Shown here piece after piece: positions 55,301-64,000 of a DNA stretch of 64,000 bases. The DNA is from Bicyclus anynana (taxonomy: Eukaryota > Arthropoda > Insecta > Lepidoptera > Nymphalidae), in the NCBI RefSeq assembly GCF_947172395.1, contig NC_069092.1:8291418-8355417 (forward strand), given 5' to 3'. How positions within the stretch are numbered: the stretch's first letter is position 1; every line of letters starts with the position of its first letter. The translations under genes and the position numbers were made by a program. The notes beneath the pieces were generated by a model. That model saw only the letters and a list, made by a program, of their open reading frames with translations, was not told the origin of the DNA and ran no database searches.

Positions 55301-57051
55301 AAGTAGGCTCAGTTTACAAGCACTTTTGACACGTCAGTTGACTATTTGTAAAGATTCTACCACCGGTTCGGAAGGCAGGTTCTGCTGAGAAGATACCGGC
55401 AAGAAACTCAACAGTTGCTCTTTTGAAAAAGTCATACAGTATTATAATTTACAATTAATAACAATTACAATTTCTTATAGTTTTATTTCCTGTGTGAAGG
55501 TGGAAGCTGATCCAATGGCCTCCAAGCGCTTTTATCTTTAAGGAACTCATCAATGTTGTAATATATATAATGTTGTATTCCAGGGCGTTAGAATTTTGCT
55601 TCTTATTTGTTAAACTACATATATTAACTTTTTTAATTTAATTATTTATATCAATATCTTGAAAATGTTTCCAGGTTCTGTGTGCCCCTGCCCACGCCGT
55701 CCAATGGGTGGCCGCTAGTCACGGACAAGTGCCCCCGGGGGCCATCATAGCTGGCAACACCAATACTGCCGAACCACTCTACGTGGGACGAGCCCGACAC
55801 AGGGGGTCTTTATCTCCTGGCAAGGTAATTAGTGATATTCTCCTATTCATCATTAAGCTTGGCGGCCTCCGTGGCGCAGTGGTATGCGCGGTGGATTTAC
55901 AAAACGGAGGTCCTGGGTACGATCCCCGGCTGGGTAGATTGAGATTTTCTTAATTTGTCCAGGTCTGGCTGGTGGGAGGCTTCGCCCGTGGCTAGTTACC
56001 ACCCTACCGGCAAAGACGTACCGCCAGGCGATTTAGCGTTCCGGTACGATGCCGTGTAGAAACCGAAAGGGGTGTGGATTTTCATCCTCCTCCTAACAAG
56101 TTAGCCCGCTTCCATCTTAGACTGCATCATCACTTACCATCAGGTGAGATTGTAGTCAAGGGCTAACTTGTAAAGAATAAAAAAAGCTACCCATCTAGCT
56201 AGCGTCATGCTAAGCAAGGGAATCCACACAGGCTGACTGCACCAACGAGGCAGTCAATCAGATCACCATCATCATGTCAGCCGATGGACGTCCACTGCAG
56301 GACAGCCTTTTGTAGGGACTTCCAAACATCACGATACTGAGCCGTCTGCATCCAGCGAATACCTGCGACTCGCTTGATGTCGTCAGTCAGGTGGGGGTCG
56401 ACCAACACTGCGCTTAATGGTGTGGAGCCGTCATTCCAACGGCCATCGGCTGTTCGAACTATGTGCTCCGCCCATTGCCACTGCAGCTTCGCGACACGTT
56501 GAACTATGTTGATCAGATATCCATCTGATATTTAGTGACTATATGCGTTACAAGGCTCAGAGTCAAAAGAATTTTTTAAATCGATTCTGTAGATCCCCAG
56601 TAGATTCAATAGATCTCCTACAACCTTATAAACTTTATCTCTTTATAATTTTACAAGCAGACGCCCCACGGTTTCACTCGCGTGGTTTCCGCTCCTGTAG
56701 GTATACTGGGATAGCCTGTAGGCCCTATAGCAAGTGAAGATAGTGTAGCTTTCCAACAGTGAAAAGCCTATTCAGTGCAAACAAACAATAAAATATTTGC
56801 TCTTTACAATAATAGTACAGAAGTGTAGATAGATAAAAACTCATTGTTAGAGTTAAATGATAAATATTGTTAATCCAGTTATCAATGATTAATTGTTTCT
56901 GTTCGAACAAAACAGATTGCTGGAAGTTTATTTTTATTTTTTATAGGTTCACCCTAGCCACGAAGTTTGCTACATTTCTTTCGGCGGATCCGAGGTGGCC
57001 AACAGGCAGTACGAGGTATTGTGCCGAACTGCAGAATTTACGCCATATTAA
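52322..57051 (+). CDS. DM9 (DUF3421) repeat protein with proline-rich N-terminus, 5 exons, 234 aa
   Basis: Exons 52322-52331, 52770-52973, 54399-54634, 55675-55824 and 56947-57051 join in phase (705 nt). Exon 1 encodes only MAY plus one base. Exon 2 gives a Pro/Tyr-rich region (residues 4-71) including GPPPYFGYPPPP, where PPPY fits the PPxY motif bound by WW domains. Exons 3-5 encode two DM9 repeats: the first runs about 80-155 and contains LVPGKLAIKHRAAYIPFAG; the second runs about 156-227 with SLSPGKVHPSHEVCYISFGG and ends QYEVLC. No signal peptide is present, as usual for DM9 proteins. Known members include an oyster mannose-binding lectin and a mosquito protein induced by parasites, so carbohydrate binding or a defence role is plausible but not shown. 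Introns carry Helitron, SINE and LINE fragments. Confidence 0.88.
53055..53175. repeat. Repeat module with 19-bp-arm hairpin (intron 2 of DM9 gene)
   Basis: AGAATATTGCCATATGCAT (53084-53102) and its exact inverse (53106-53124) are separated by 3 nt. The flanks (ATGCCCGCGTGGAAAGGTGG, then TCTACGTTGGAGAGTAG and CTTTGCGTATAAAA) match 54735-54805, which lacks the right arm. This suggests foldback growth within a dispersed repeat. Confidence 0.75.
53972..54118 (-). mobile_element. Helitron fragment
   Basis: Reverse of the Lep1-like 3' body (CCACAGGGGGTCTGGTAC, GGGAACTACACGG, ACCGATTTTGAAAATTAT). Confidence 0.5.
54140..54298 (-). mobile_element. MITE-like repeat (TTAGCCCTCA family), second copy
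   Basis: The minus strand reads TTAGCCCTCACCCGCACGAG, AGTTTTTTTAACGGACGTTA, AGCGTTCAAATATAG and CAGCGTTTTTAAAACACGAG, matching 14940-15165. It ends 101 bp before exon 3 of the DM9 gene. Confidence 0.65.
54725..54860. repeat. Dispersed repeat module, second copy
   Basis: TTGCCCGCGTGGCCATGGTG...AGAATATTCCGCGTTGGACA...CCTTTGCGTAAAAAAAGC matches 53060-53165 without the hairpin. A short GACGACGACGACGA run follows at 54835. Open frames here are extensions of exon 3 shadows. Confidence 0.6.
54900..55246. repeat. Two-copy direct repeat, about 171-bp period
   Basis: TGTTTTAAGTAAAATATGTA (54903) and TGTTTTAAGCAGAAGATCTA (55074) begin two units sharing TTTAGGGCGTA, TTCAGGTATCCTTAGCGAA and TCACATGCAATAGTAGA. 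The second copy has a small insertion (GTTCATTGTTAG). Intron 3 of the DM9 gene. Confidence 0.85.
55261..55460 (-). mobile_element. CR1/Zenon-like LINE 3' end
   Basis: On the minus strand: AAGAGCAACTGTTGAGTTTC, GAACCGGTGGTAGAATCTTT, ACTTGAAATAAATGATTTTT and a TTTGATTTGATTT tail. This is a widespread lepidopteran LINE tail; the family name is from memory of its consensus. Confidence 0.6.
55864..56185 (+). mobile_element. Complete second-family tRNA-derived SINE
   Basis: GGCCTCCGTGGCGCAGTGGT (A box) and a slightly mutated B box (GGTACGATCCC) head the element. The body and tail match 41018-41342 at most positions. It begins 40 bp after exon 4 of the DM9 gene, so the open frame at 55708-55953 runs from exon 4 into the SINE. 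Confidence 0.85.
56268..56515 (-). mobile_element. RTE-like LINE 3' fragment
   Basis: Reverse of ...GTCCTGCAGTGGACGTCCAT, CGGCTGACATGATGATGGTG. It also includes AGCGAGTCGCAGGTATTCGC and CATAGTTCGAACAGC. It is similar to 34540-34815. Confidence 0.7.
56655..56735 (-). mobile_element. Helitron 3' fragment
   Basis: Reverse of CTACAGGAGCGGAAACCACG, CGAGTGAAACCGTGGGGCGT and CTGCTTGT. Confidence 0.55.
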
Positions 57052-57109
57052 TTGAAAATTACGATGCTAAGCAGCACTTACTAATAATGAAAAAATCTAG
57101 TTAATGGTT

Positions 57110-57115
57110 AATAAA
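57110..57115 (+). terminator. Poly(A) signal of the DM9 gene
   Basis: AATAAA lies 58 bp after the stop codon. Confidence 0.55.
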
Positions 57116-57475
57116 TCTAGTCACGGTCACCGCCAAGTTTCTCATGTTTTTAAATAGTGTAGAAACCCCTAATTAGTCTAAAGAAGAGCAGAGAGATCCC
57201 AATTTCGACCCCTTGATTTCCAAATTTCCAAAATGATTTCTATAACGACTTTCTATGTTACAAAATTATTTCCATTATGAAGTAGATCGTGACTGAGGAT
57301 TAAATTAAACAATTATTGTAAAATAATTAAAAATCTTTATTTAAATAAAATTTATATAAAAACAATTTATTGTTTTATTTAACTTTTCTTAACTATTAAT
57401 AGAGCAAACAGTGGTGGTAAAAATGTTGAATATAGGTACATGATTGATTGTATAAAAGTATGGGTTACTAACATC

Positions 57476-57540
57476 ATTGATGATGACAATGATGATGATG
57501 CTGATGATGATTATGATGATGATGATGAATAATGATGACG
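57476..57540. repeat. Imperfect (GAT)n microsatellite
   Basis: TGATGATGACAATGATGATG and similar repeats; open frames across it (poly-Ile/Ser) are artefacts. Confidence 0.85.
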
Positions 57541-58255
57541 ATTGGTTTATCGATTGGATGAGATTTTTCTGTAAAACTAGGTAGGCTAGTTTCAAGAAAG
57601 ATAGTAAAAATATTGGGGAAAAGTCTAGGTGTCTAAAATTACACTAAGAAATTACCCATCAAAGTTCAATCAAACATCTTTATTTTAAAAATTTTTCAAA
57701 GAATTTTACGTTTTTTACAAAATATATAAAAATACCAAGGACAACGATACTCATAATACACACATTCCTATTGATGACTAATTATAATGACTTACAAGAG
57801 AAGGTTTTGTTAAATAAATATTTAATGATGATGAGAGCGTAAAATTTATTAAGTGAGAAAACCTATATATAGTATCCAGAATTTATCGGAAAATGTTGAA
57901 ACAGATACCTACTAAGTTTTATTAAAGTAAGGGCCAGTTTCACTATCTTTGATAAATTTCGGATAGTCTAACCGTAAACTAAAAGTAAGAAACTTTACAC
58001 AAAATGACAAAGGCAAAACTTGTGAAGCTATCAGAGTGCCCAGTTAGTTTTCAATATTTCCACTAGATGGCGCTGTTTCAATTCCTTAGAAATTCGCGTT
58101 TACGTTAACGCCATAGCGTCAGTATCAAACTGCCACTAGACTCTCAGATGAGATGGAGGATGGATGGATGGGAGATGGTGAAACCGCCTCTTACATCGAA
58201 AAATGAATGAAATAAATGATACCGACTTTGTAAACAAAAGTAAAGATAATCACAA

Positions 58256-58432
58256 TCATCTATAATTTGGTTGGTCCATGACGATGGGGTGGTCGACCAC
58301 GTTGACACCGCCGCCGTTGTTGTTGTCGCAACAACACGCACAACACGGACAACATTCCGCGCAACTCGAACAACAAGAGTTGCAGTCACAGCATGGGCAC
58401 GGGTTGCAATCGCAGCTGCAAGAAGCCCCCAT
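58256..58432 (-). CDS. Cys-rich, potentially myristoylated/palmitoylated small protein (58 aa)
   Basis: Minus strand: ATG at 58432, stop TGA at 58258-58256. The protein begins MGASCSCDCNPCPC and has 17 Cys in its first 35 residues, then DNNNGGG and VNVVDHPIVMDQPNYR. Gly2 with Ser6 fits the MGxxxS N-myristoylation consensus, and nearby cysteines could be palmitoylated. A splice acceptor (TTTTCCAG) lies 22 bases before the ATG, implying a non-coding first exon. The + strand gene at 61742 is a clear relative with the same order: MGxxxS, Cys block, Asn/Asp-Gly linker, V-N-V-x-DHP tail. Several longer open frames over this locus (58144-58526, both strands) are shadows. Family unknown to me; membrane-anchored metal- or redox-active peptides are possible. 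Confidence 0.75.
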   Translation of the reverse strand: MGASCSCDCNPCPCCDCNSCCSSCAECCPCCACCCDNNNGGGVNVVDHPIVMDQPNYR

Positions 58433-58550
58433 GTTTTATCTATATCTTTCTGGAAAATCAAACAGTTGTTTTTTTTTTAAATTTCATCTTTATTTTACTT
58501 CAATAAAATTATACGTCTATTTTTAATAGTCTAGTATACAGTCATTAAAA

Positions 58551-58717
58551 ACCGTGATAGCCCAGTGGGTATGTATGACCTCTGCCTCCGATTCCGGAGG
58601 GTGTGGGTTTAAATCCGATCCGGTACATGCAACTCCAATTTTTCAGGTGTGTGCATTTTAAGAAATTAAATATCACATGTCTGAAACGGTGAAGGAAAAA
58701 TATCGTGAAAAAACCTC
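58551..58717 (+). mobile_element. tRNA-derived SINE, 5' half
   Basis: CCGTGATAGCCCAGTGGGTA (A box), GGGTTTAAATCCGATCCGG (mutated B box), TTTTCAGGTGTGTGCATTTT and GAAACGGTGAAGGAAAAATA. It is truncated at the 3' end. Confidence 0.75.
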
Positions 58718-59035
58718 TCTCTAACTAAAAATATTGCTTTTTCTACTAAGACTGTAAAGGAATAAAATTCGTGCTATGTTCTGAAATGGAAAATGCTTAG
58801 AATAAAGAACGAAATTAATAATAATAATCAAAGAGTAACTATTATGAATAGTATTTGGTATTGGTACCTTTAAAATTAACCATCAAAAGAAAACTACCGC
58901 TAATACAGTAAGCTGACGTCATAAAAACATGAGGGTTTACATTGACTTAGTAAGTGACCGTTATAATATAAATTACTTTAACTTTAATAAAGTATGACAT
59001 GACGGCTATCACATCCTATGATACAAGATGATTTA

Positions 59036-59178
59036 CAGTGGAATTCATATACGTTGCAGGGCCACCCCCAGGGGATAATTCAGCCGCTGAGTGTCGAATT
59101 TAGCCTATATTTGTTTGAGAATTTGACACTCACCCCTGACCCCTGGGGGTGCCCCTACAACGTCTATGAATTGCACTG
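59036..59178. mobile_element. Foldback MITE
   Basis: Arms CAGTGGAATTCATATACGTT and (inverted) CAGTGCAATTCATAGACGTT continue into CACCCCCAGGGG and GAGTGTC, with a short A/T-rich middle. The interior is GC-rich. No matching target duplication was seen. Confidence 0.75.
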
Positions 59179-59961
59179 TCAAAATATCGTAGTATAAACG
59201 TTTAAAGTAACGCCTGATTTAATAATATATTAGAATCATTTTTAGTGATACTGAGAAGCAGGCGTTAATTAACGAAAATAGTTGATACAAACTTAACAAC
59301 GAAGTTACTGATAATTTTTAATTGATATGCTTCGTTTTCGTTTACTGATTAAAGTAAGAAGAAATAAAGTTGCTCGTATCATTTTAAATCTACTTGGATA
59401 AATAATAATTTACTTACGAATACAAATCTGGTTCTTTACTGCCTTGTTTTGCTTACAAAGATTACTGTCTTGCTACCAATAAATCCTTCTACAATTTAGT
59501 CATAACTTTTGTGTTTCAGGTTTATTTAGATTAGATTAAAGACTTTATTCGATAAACCATTTTGTCCACCAATGATACATTTTTTGACGTTAAGATATCG
59601 ATAGTATATTATCAGTAATGTCAGGCTTAGTCATTTTTTTCCACGAAATGTTTAACCTACTAACTACAAAAATATGTTATAGATAGGTACATACTACATA
59701 GTCTTGATAATAATATATAACCTATTACATATACGATTCGCTACTGAGAAAGCTAATCATAATCATTAACCAGATGTCAACTCGTGATTTTGGTTTTTTC
59801 GTTGAAAATTCTGTGATATTAGGGGATACCCTGAAATTATCGGCTAACGCAACTTATTTAAACTATAAACTTTTAGGGAGTAGAAAACAACTTAATCGTC
59901 AATTGGGGTGTAACAATTCGATGCGGTCACCAATGCCTAAAAGTTCTCTATTATATAAAGC

Positions 59962-60273
59962 CAGGGGCAAAGCTGCCGCCATATCTGCCGTATACTGGAC
60001 CCCCGGAATACAGGAGCCCCTTACGTGTGAAAAAATTAGTCAAATCTGGTGCTACCCGATAACCCGACAGTGGTGGTCACTTCAGAAATGACAAAAGTCG
60101 AAAAAAGCAATTTTCCCAGCTTAAGCGTGTACGCAAATATTGCACCTAAACATCCTTTACTTAAGTCACTATCATAATTATTTTAAGCAAGCATTTTTTT
60201 AGAGCTTTACCCTTCATTGGGCTTCTCCAAGTAATTTTGATACAGGACCCCTCCAAGGCACGCTACGCCACTG
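59962..60273 (+). mobile_element. hAT-like MITE with 8-bp target duplication
   Basis: The termini are CAGGGGCAAAGCTGCC and (inverted) CAGTGGCGTAGCGTGCC. It is flanked by TATAAAGC (59954-59961) and TATAAAGT (60274-60281), an 8-bp duplication with one change. The interior matches 8958-9593 (reversed) and part of 61385-61608. The open frame at 59774-60091 enters the element and is not supported. Confidence 0.8.
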
Positions 60274-60281
60274 TATAAAGT

Positions 60282-61384
60282 CATAATTATTTAAAGAATA
60301 TCACGTCTTAATCTTAATAAATTTCAACCAACTATGAAATACGTAAGTAAATTAAGTAGCTTCAGTAATTTAGATTATATCTAGGTAACATATCTCTGAA
60401 GATTTTAATCTATTCTGAAACTGATAATAAATATTATCTAATACCTAAGTTTAGATTTGCCTACATCTACGTCCTTGAAGGCAACCCATATATTTTCCTT
60501 TTACTACTATTTAACAGAAGTTTACAGTAAGTATTGTTATTATGTAAGATTCTCCGTTTCATTACTCATCTATGTTTTTACTTACCTAGTTACATAATAT
60601 TTCTAACTAATACGAAAACAATGCTTTATAATTGGAAATGGCTCATATTTCTGTATAACAGATATTAATCTATAGATTATGAATGCAGGTAGATGTAGGA
60701 CGTTCGGTCAATTTATCTAATCTATCATACATATTGAGGATAGGTATAAGTAGATTAGTCTTCATTGGATGGCCAAATTGTTAGTAATAAGTATAGGAAT
60801 ATAGGAAAACTCGCTAGGTAAGTACATTTATTATGTGGATAATTTTTTGATAATTTAACATAAATAAATATTACTTCATAAACGCCCTTGCCCATGATTA
60901 AAATATGATTTCTTTCCTGTATTAATAGAGTTTAAAAGATTTATTAAATATTTACAAATCAGAACTAATTTGTAAATATTCAATTAATAATCTATATAAG
61001 TAAATATCCTTGATTTTATCGGATTTCTGAGATAGTACAAATCTCCTTAGGTAGGTAAGCCTGGTTTAATTTTTTTTTGATATTATTTATTCAATGGAAA
61101 GTTTTCCAAACAAAAAGTGCCAAGCAATCCTCTCTCTCTCAATAAGTTTGGCTGTTGACCAAGGCGCGTTTAGAACCTTGTAACTTTCGTTTTAAGTTTA
61201 CGACTTTACTTTTACATATTTACTTTACTTGTTATTAATGTTAAAATATTAAAAAAATGTATTTGACGATCCAAAATTAACCCAACTCACTAAAACCAAA
61301 GTTCGCAATAGAAATATACTCAGTAAGATGTTAGTTAATTCTTGAGGAAGATTTTGCTAAAAAGTGATATTAATTTTTGTAATT
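60282..61384. other. No gene recognised
   Basis: AT-rich spacer. The upstream exon and promoter of the Cys-rich gene at 61742 probably lie here or just after, but could not be pinned down. Confidence 0.4.
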
Positions 61385-61608
61385 AGTTATTATTGTCGGC
61401 CATAATTATGATACGGAGCCCCCGAGCTACAGAGGCCCCATATGTATTAGTAAAATTTAACCCACAAAGCCCTTAATTTGGTGCTTGTCAGAGAAATAAA
61501 ACATATAAAGAAACTGCTAAAAAGATTTTCGGGATTTACCGCTCGTCTATTGATGGGCTCCCCAACTAACTTTGATACAGGGCCCCTCCAAGGCACGCTA
61601 CGCCACTG
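61385..61608 (+). mobile_element. hAT-like MITE, third copy, left end truncated
   Basis: GATACGGAGCCCCCGAGCTA on the left and GATACAGGGCCCCTCCAAGG...GCTACGCCACTG on the right match the family at 59962-60273. The left terminus is missing. Confidence 0.65.
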
Positions 61609-61741
61609 GTTATCACCACCATGTTTCAAGCTCTAACTAAGTACTAACTGACTACTAACTTCTAAGCTTTATTATAACTAGGTCCATAATTATACTTGTT
61701 TTAGTAGTAATATTACCTAATTTATTTTTACAGGATAAATA

Positions 61742-61912
61742 ATGGGTAACAATACAAGTTGTTGTTTCCCGTTCTGTTGCTGCTGTTGCTGTAGTAACGA
61801 CAATGATGGCGGCGGCGGAGTTACTGTCATCGACCACCCCCCGGGGGTTAATGTGATTGACCACCCCCCGGAAGGGGTCAACGTTGTAGACGGGCCTGAT
61901 TGGCAAAGATAA
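61742..61912 (+). CDS. Cys-rich, potentially myristoylated/palmitoylated small protein (56 aa)
   Basis: ATG at 61742 follows a strong acceptor (TTATTTTTACAG) by nine bases, so an upstream non-coding exon is implied. The protein starts MGNNTSCCFPFCCCCCC (eight Cys in 17 residues), then SNDNDGGGG, then a threefold repeated V-x-V-x-D(HPP) tail: VTVIDHPPG, VNVIDHPPEG, VNVVDGPDWQR. Gly2 plus Ser6 match the N-myristoylation consensus; the cysteine run is a plausible palmitoylation site. It is the paralogue of the minus-strand gene at 58256-58432, in which the tail is present once and the Cys block is larger and spaced. Function unknown; predicted to lie at a membrane's cytoplasmic face if acylated. 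Confidence 0.78.
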   Translation: MGNNTSCCFPFCCCCCCSNDNDGGGGVTVIDHPPGVNVIDHPPEGVNVVDGPDWQR

Positions 61913-61919
61913 CCTCGCT

Positions 61920-63190
61920 CGATTTAACCCCCTGCACCTACACCTAATATTAAGGAAAACAGATGTTGGTTGGATTTTTCACCGTTATATTAAGATATCA
62001 TAATATAAAAATTAATTAAAGTATAGACTTCAAGTTTATACTTTAATTATTTTAGTTTCGTGTTTGATGCGCATATATATGTCAACGAACTCGTATATGT
62101 GAATAAAATCAACTTTACATGTCAATATTTACACATACAGCTTGCTCTTTAAAGAAACTAAGTCTATAAAGCATACAATTTCCTGTCAGTATTTACAAAT
62201 TTATATTTACATAATATATCTTAATTTGCAAGGGAATTACATGGATTAGACATGGACGAACCGTATGATATAATTATAATATATACCTTGAACTTTACCT
62301 GTCTCTCTAAGCTTCATATTTGGATAACAATTTTTTATTTTTGAATATCTCAAAAAAATATTTAGTAGGTAAAACAATATACTTTTTTAACTAACTTATT
62401 GAAATTTTCTCAGGAGACTGCATTTGAGTATATAGATATCTGCCAGTCTATCCTTCATCAGATTATTTAAAAAATATAATTTTGGACTCCCATATTGGCA
62501 TACTTGTAGTACATTGAAAAGTATTACATAATATAAGCGAAGGTGTTATTTATTTTATTTATCTATTTATTTAAAAATGTATATTTTAACATTAGTTGTA
62601 TTCTACATTTAGAAAATAATTAACTTAAGAGAGAAATATTTACAAAGGAGATGTGTTCTAAGATCTTGTTGATCTTGGAAATCTTGAAAAAAATAAATGA
62701 ATTTTATATTAATGTAAACTAAGTCATATTTTCTTTTCAATTAGATTTTTTATATTTTGAATTTACTTAATGCAAAATGAATTTAAAATATTTACTACTC
62801 AATTTAAAGTGAGTCTTACATATTTTAATCGAGAAAATCATTCTAGATATTAGCTCAACCCGATTTGGTATTAGCCAAATTAGGTATTACTATGAGCTCT
62901 ACCTAGCCTACTCTTAGCTATATTACGAATGAGCCTAATCTACAAATATACCCGATTTGATTCTTAATTGTGAGTATTAGTAGGTATAGCGTTTGAAAGA
63001 TGTAGTCTTAATAATTTATTTATTTTGATTATAATAAATGTTTCATTAATATTTGTATGTTTATTATTTCACTACAGTAATACAATTTCTTCGACGAGAA
63101 TAAAAATAAGAATCTTGAACCAAAACGACACAAACAAACGCTAGAATCTTTTAAAATATGGCCAATATTCCCATTACCCTCCAACTAGTC
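61920..63190. other. No gene recognised
   Basis: AT-rich sequence; the 3' UTR of the Cys-rich gene is presumably at its left end. Confidence 0.45.
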
Positions 63191-63194
63191 AGGA

Positions 63195-63570
63195 AAGATT
63201 GAGCTTACCGTTGAGCTATTGAGGCTAATTGCCTGTTAAATGACGAAAAGATGTCTGAAAAAAGAAAAGGCCCTGAAGAAAGGAGAAAAGATCGTCTCAC
63301 CATATCTCATTTTTTTTTTCATTTTGTATAAGCAAGAGCTTAGCTGAAATCACGCCTGATTGTAAGCAATGATGCTGCGAAGGTGCCTATTCACTCTTGA
63401 CTTAAAGATAATCATATTAGGTGGTGAGGATAATGGAAGCTGGAAGAGCATTCCACGTCTTTGCAATGCGTATAAGGAAAGAGGAACTAAACCGCTTAGT
63501 ATTTTCTTAAAAAAATCTGAAACTCCATACTTAAATTACGTTGCAAACCAGACACTATTACGCGTGTAGC
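63195..63570. repeat. SINE head fragment and LINE-like repeat
   Basis: 63195-63235 (-) matches the tRNA-like head at 26325-26395 (AGCTCAACGGTAAGCTC). 63320-63500 has GCAAGAGCTTAGCTGAAATC...GCATTCCACGTCTTTGCAATGCGT, a common lepidopteran dispersed repeat related to 19960-20030. The 66-codon open frame here (63369-63569) belongs to the repeat. Confidence 0.45.
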
Positions 63571-63659
63571 AGGCACCATGTTATGTTGTACACAAGCTCC
63601 TTATGTAACGTAACGTAATGTAACATGGTGTTGATTCTTGTCTCTCTAAGTTAAATGAC

Positions 63660-63722
63660 TAAGCCTATAAGATCTAGTCCTAAGATTGAGCCTATAAGGT
63701 CTAGTCCTAAGACTGAGCCTAA
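63660..63722 (+). repeat. 27-bp tandem repeat, 2.3 copies
   Basis: GCCTATAAGATCTAGTCCTA and GCCTATAAGGTCTAGTCCTA start 27 bp apart, followed by a partial third unit. Confidence 0.85.
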
Positions 63723-64000
63723 TGTCTTCGTCAATAGAGAAAATAATACCTATGAGGTTAGGTAGGTAGGCTGACTATATCTCAGAAACTTTATTTCAGA
63801 ATAGATTAAGAAAGTTATTTAAAATCAAGTCGTGACCTTGTCGAATAATTTTCAGGGGTATTTGTTACCGGACGCACTGAAGTCTGAAGTAGATGACTAG
63901 AAAAACGAAGACGTTCATAAAGTTTTGTCTATCCGTATCCATATCTATTGTTATCCTTATCCATATCCATGCCAATCGCCATGAATAATACATTCACGTA
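63723..64000. other. Window end, nothing recognised
   Basis: A weak TATCCATATC-type pyrimidine/AT repeat is present at 63935-63975; no gene. Confidence 0.4.

Noticed and set aside
58144..58526. Longer open frames on both strands over the Cys-rich gene (58144-58461 -, 58271-58480 +, 58278-58526 +)
   Set aside because: They are in other frames of the 58256-58432 gene. The short frame has the acceptor-ATG context and a paralogue at 61742.
59774..60091. 105-codon + strand frame
   Set aside because: Its second half lies inside a hAT-like MITE with a target duplication, and the first half has no recognisable features.

Overview
The window is about 64 kb of AT-rich insect nuclear DNA, almost certainly from a moth or butterfly. 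The evidence is a dense load of lepidopteran-type repeats: Lep1-like Helitrons that begin TC, end CTAG and sit between A and T; two abundant tRNA-derived SINE families; RTE-type LINE tails ending in (TGA)n; and hAT-like MITEs. The protein genes are split by introns with GTAAGT-like donors and pyrimidine-rich acceptors, so the real coding sequence lies mostly in exons too short to show up as long open frames.

Layout. Positions 1-17.6 kb hold mostly repeats, plus a CpG-rich, NRF1/CRE-like promoter with a possible first coding exon (1600-1667) and a weaker second candidate (10793-10836). A complete nine-exon SLC46-type major facilitator transporter (predicted 510 aa) runs from 17651 to 39608 on the + strand. 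Its 9.4 kb fifth intron holds three decayed copies of exon 5, a pogo-like DNA transposon remnant, a recent 85-bp tandem array, and a composite Helitron carrying a 1.9 kb GC-rich satellite with higher-order periodicity. From 40.3 to 48.5 kb lie three tandem paralogous genes for small proteins of 73-78 aa, each with a TATA box, GATA-like motifs, a non-coding first exon and a one-exon CDS. I do not recognise this family.

From 49.5 to 51.2 kb there is a complete four-exon gustatory receptor (minus strand, 388 aa), divergent from a five-exon gene (52322-57051, +, 234 aa) with a proline-rich N-terminus carrying a PPxY motif and two DM9 (DUF3421) repeats. Two tiny cysteine-rich proteins follow, 58 aa on the minus strand at 58256-58432 and 56 aa on the plus strand at 61742-61912. 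They share an MGxxxS myristoylation-type start, a Cys-rich block, an Asn/Asp-Gly linker and a VxVxDHP tail. The last 2 kb is repeat debris.

There is no operon-like logic. The main themes are local duplication (exon 5, the small-protein trio, the Cys-rich pair) and transposons that carry or expand tandem arrays. All exon models were assembled by hand from splice signals and reading phase, without transcripts or database searches.
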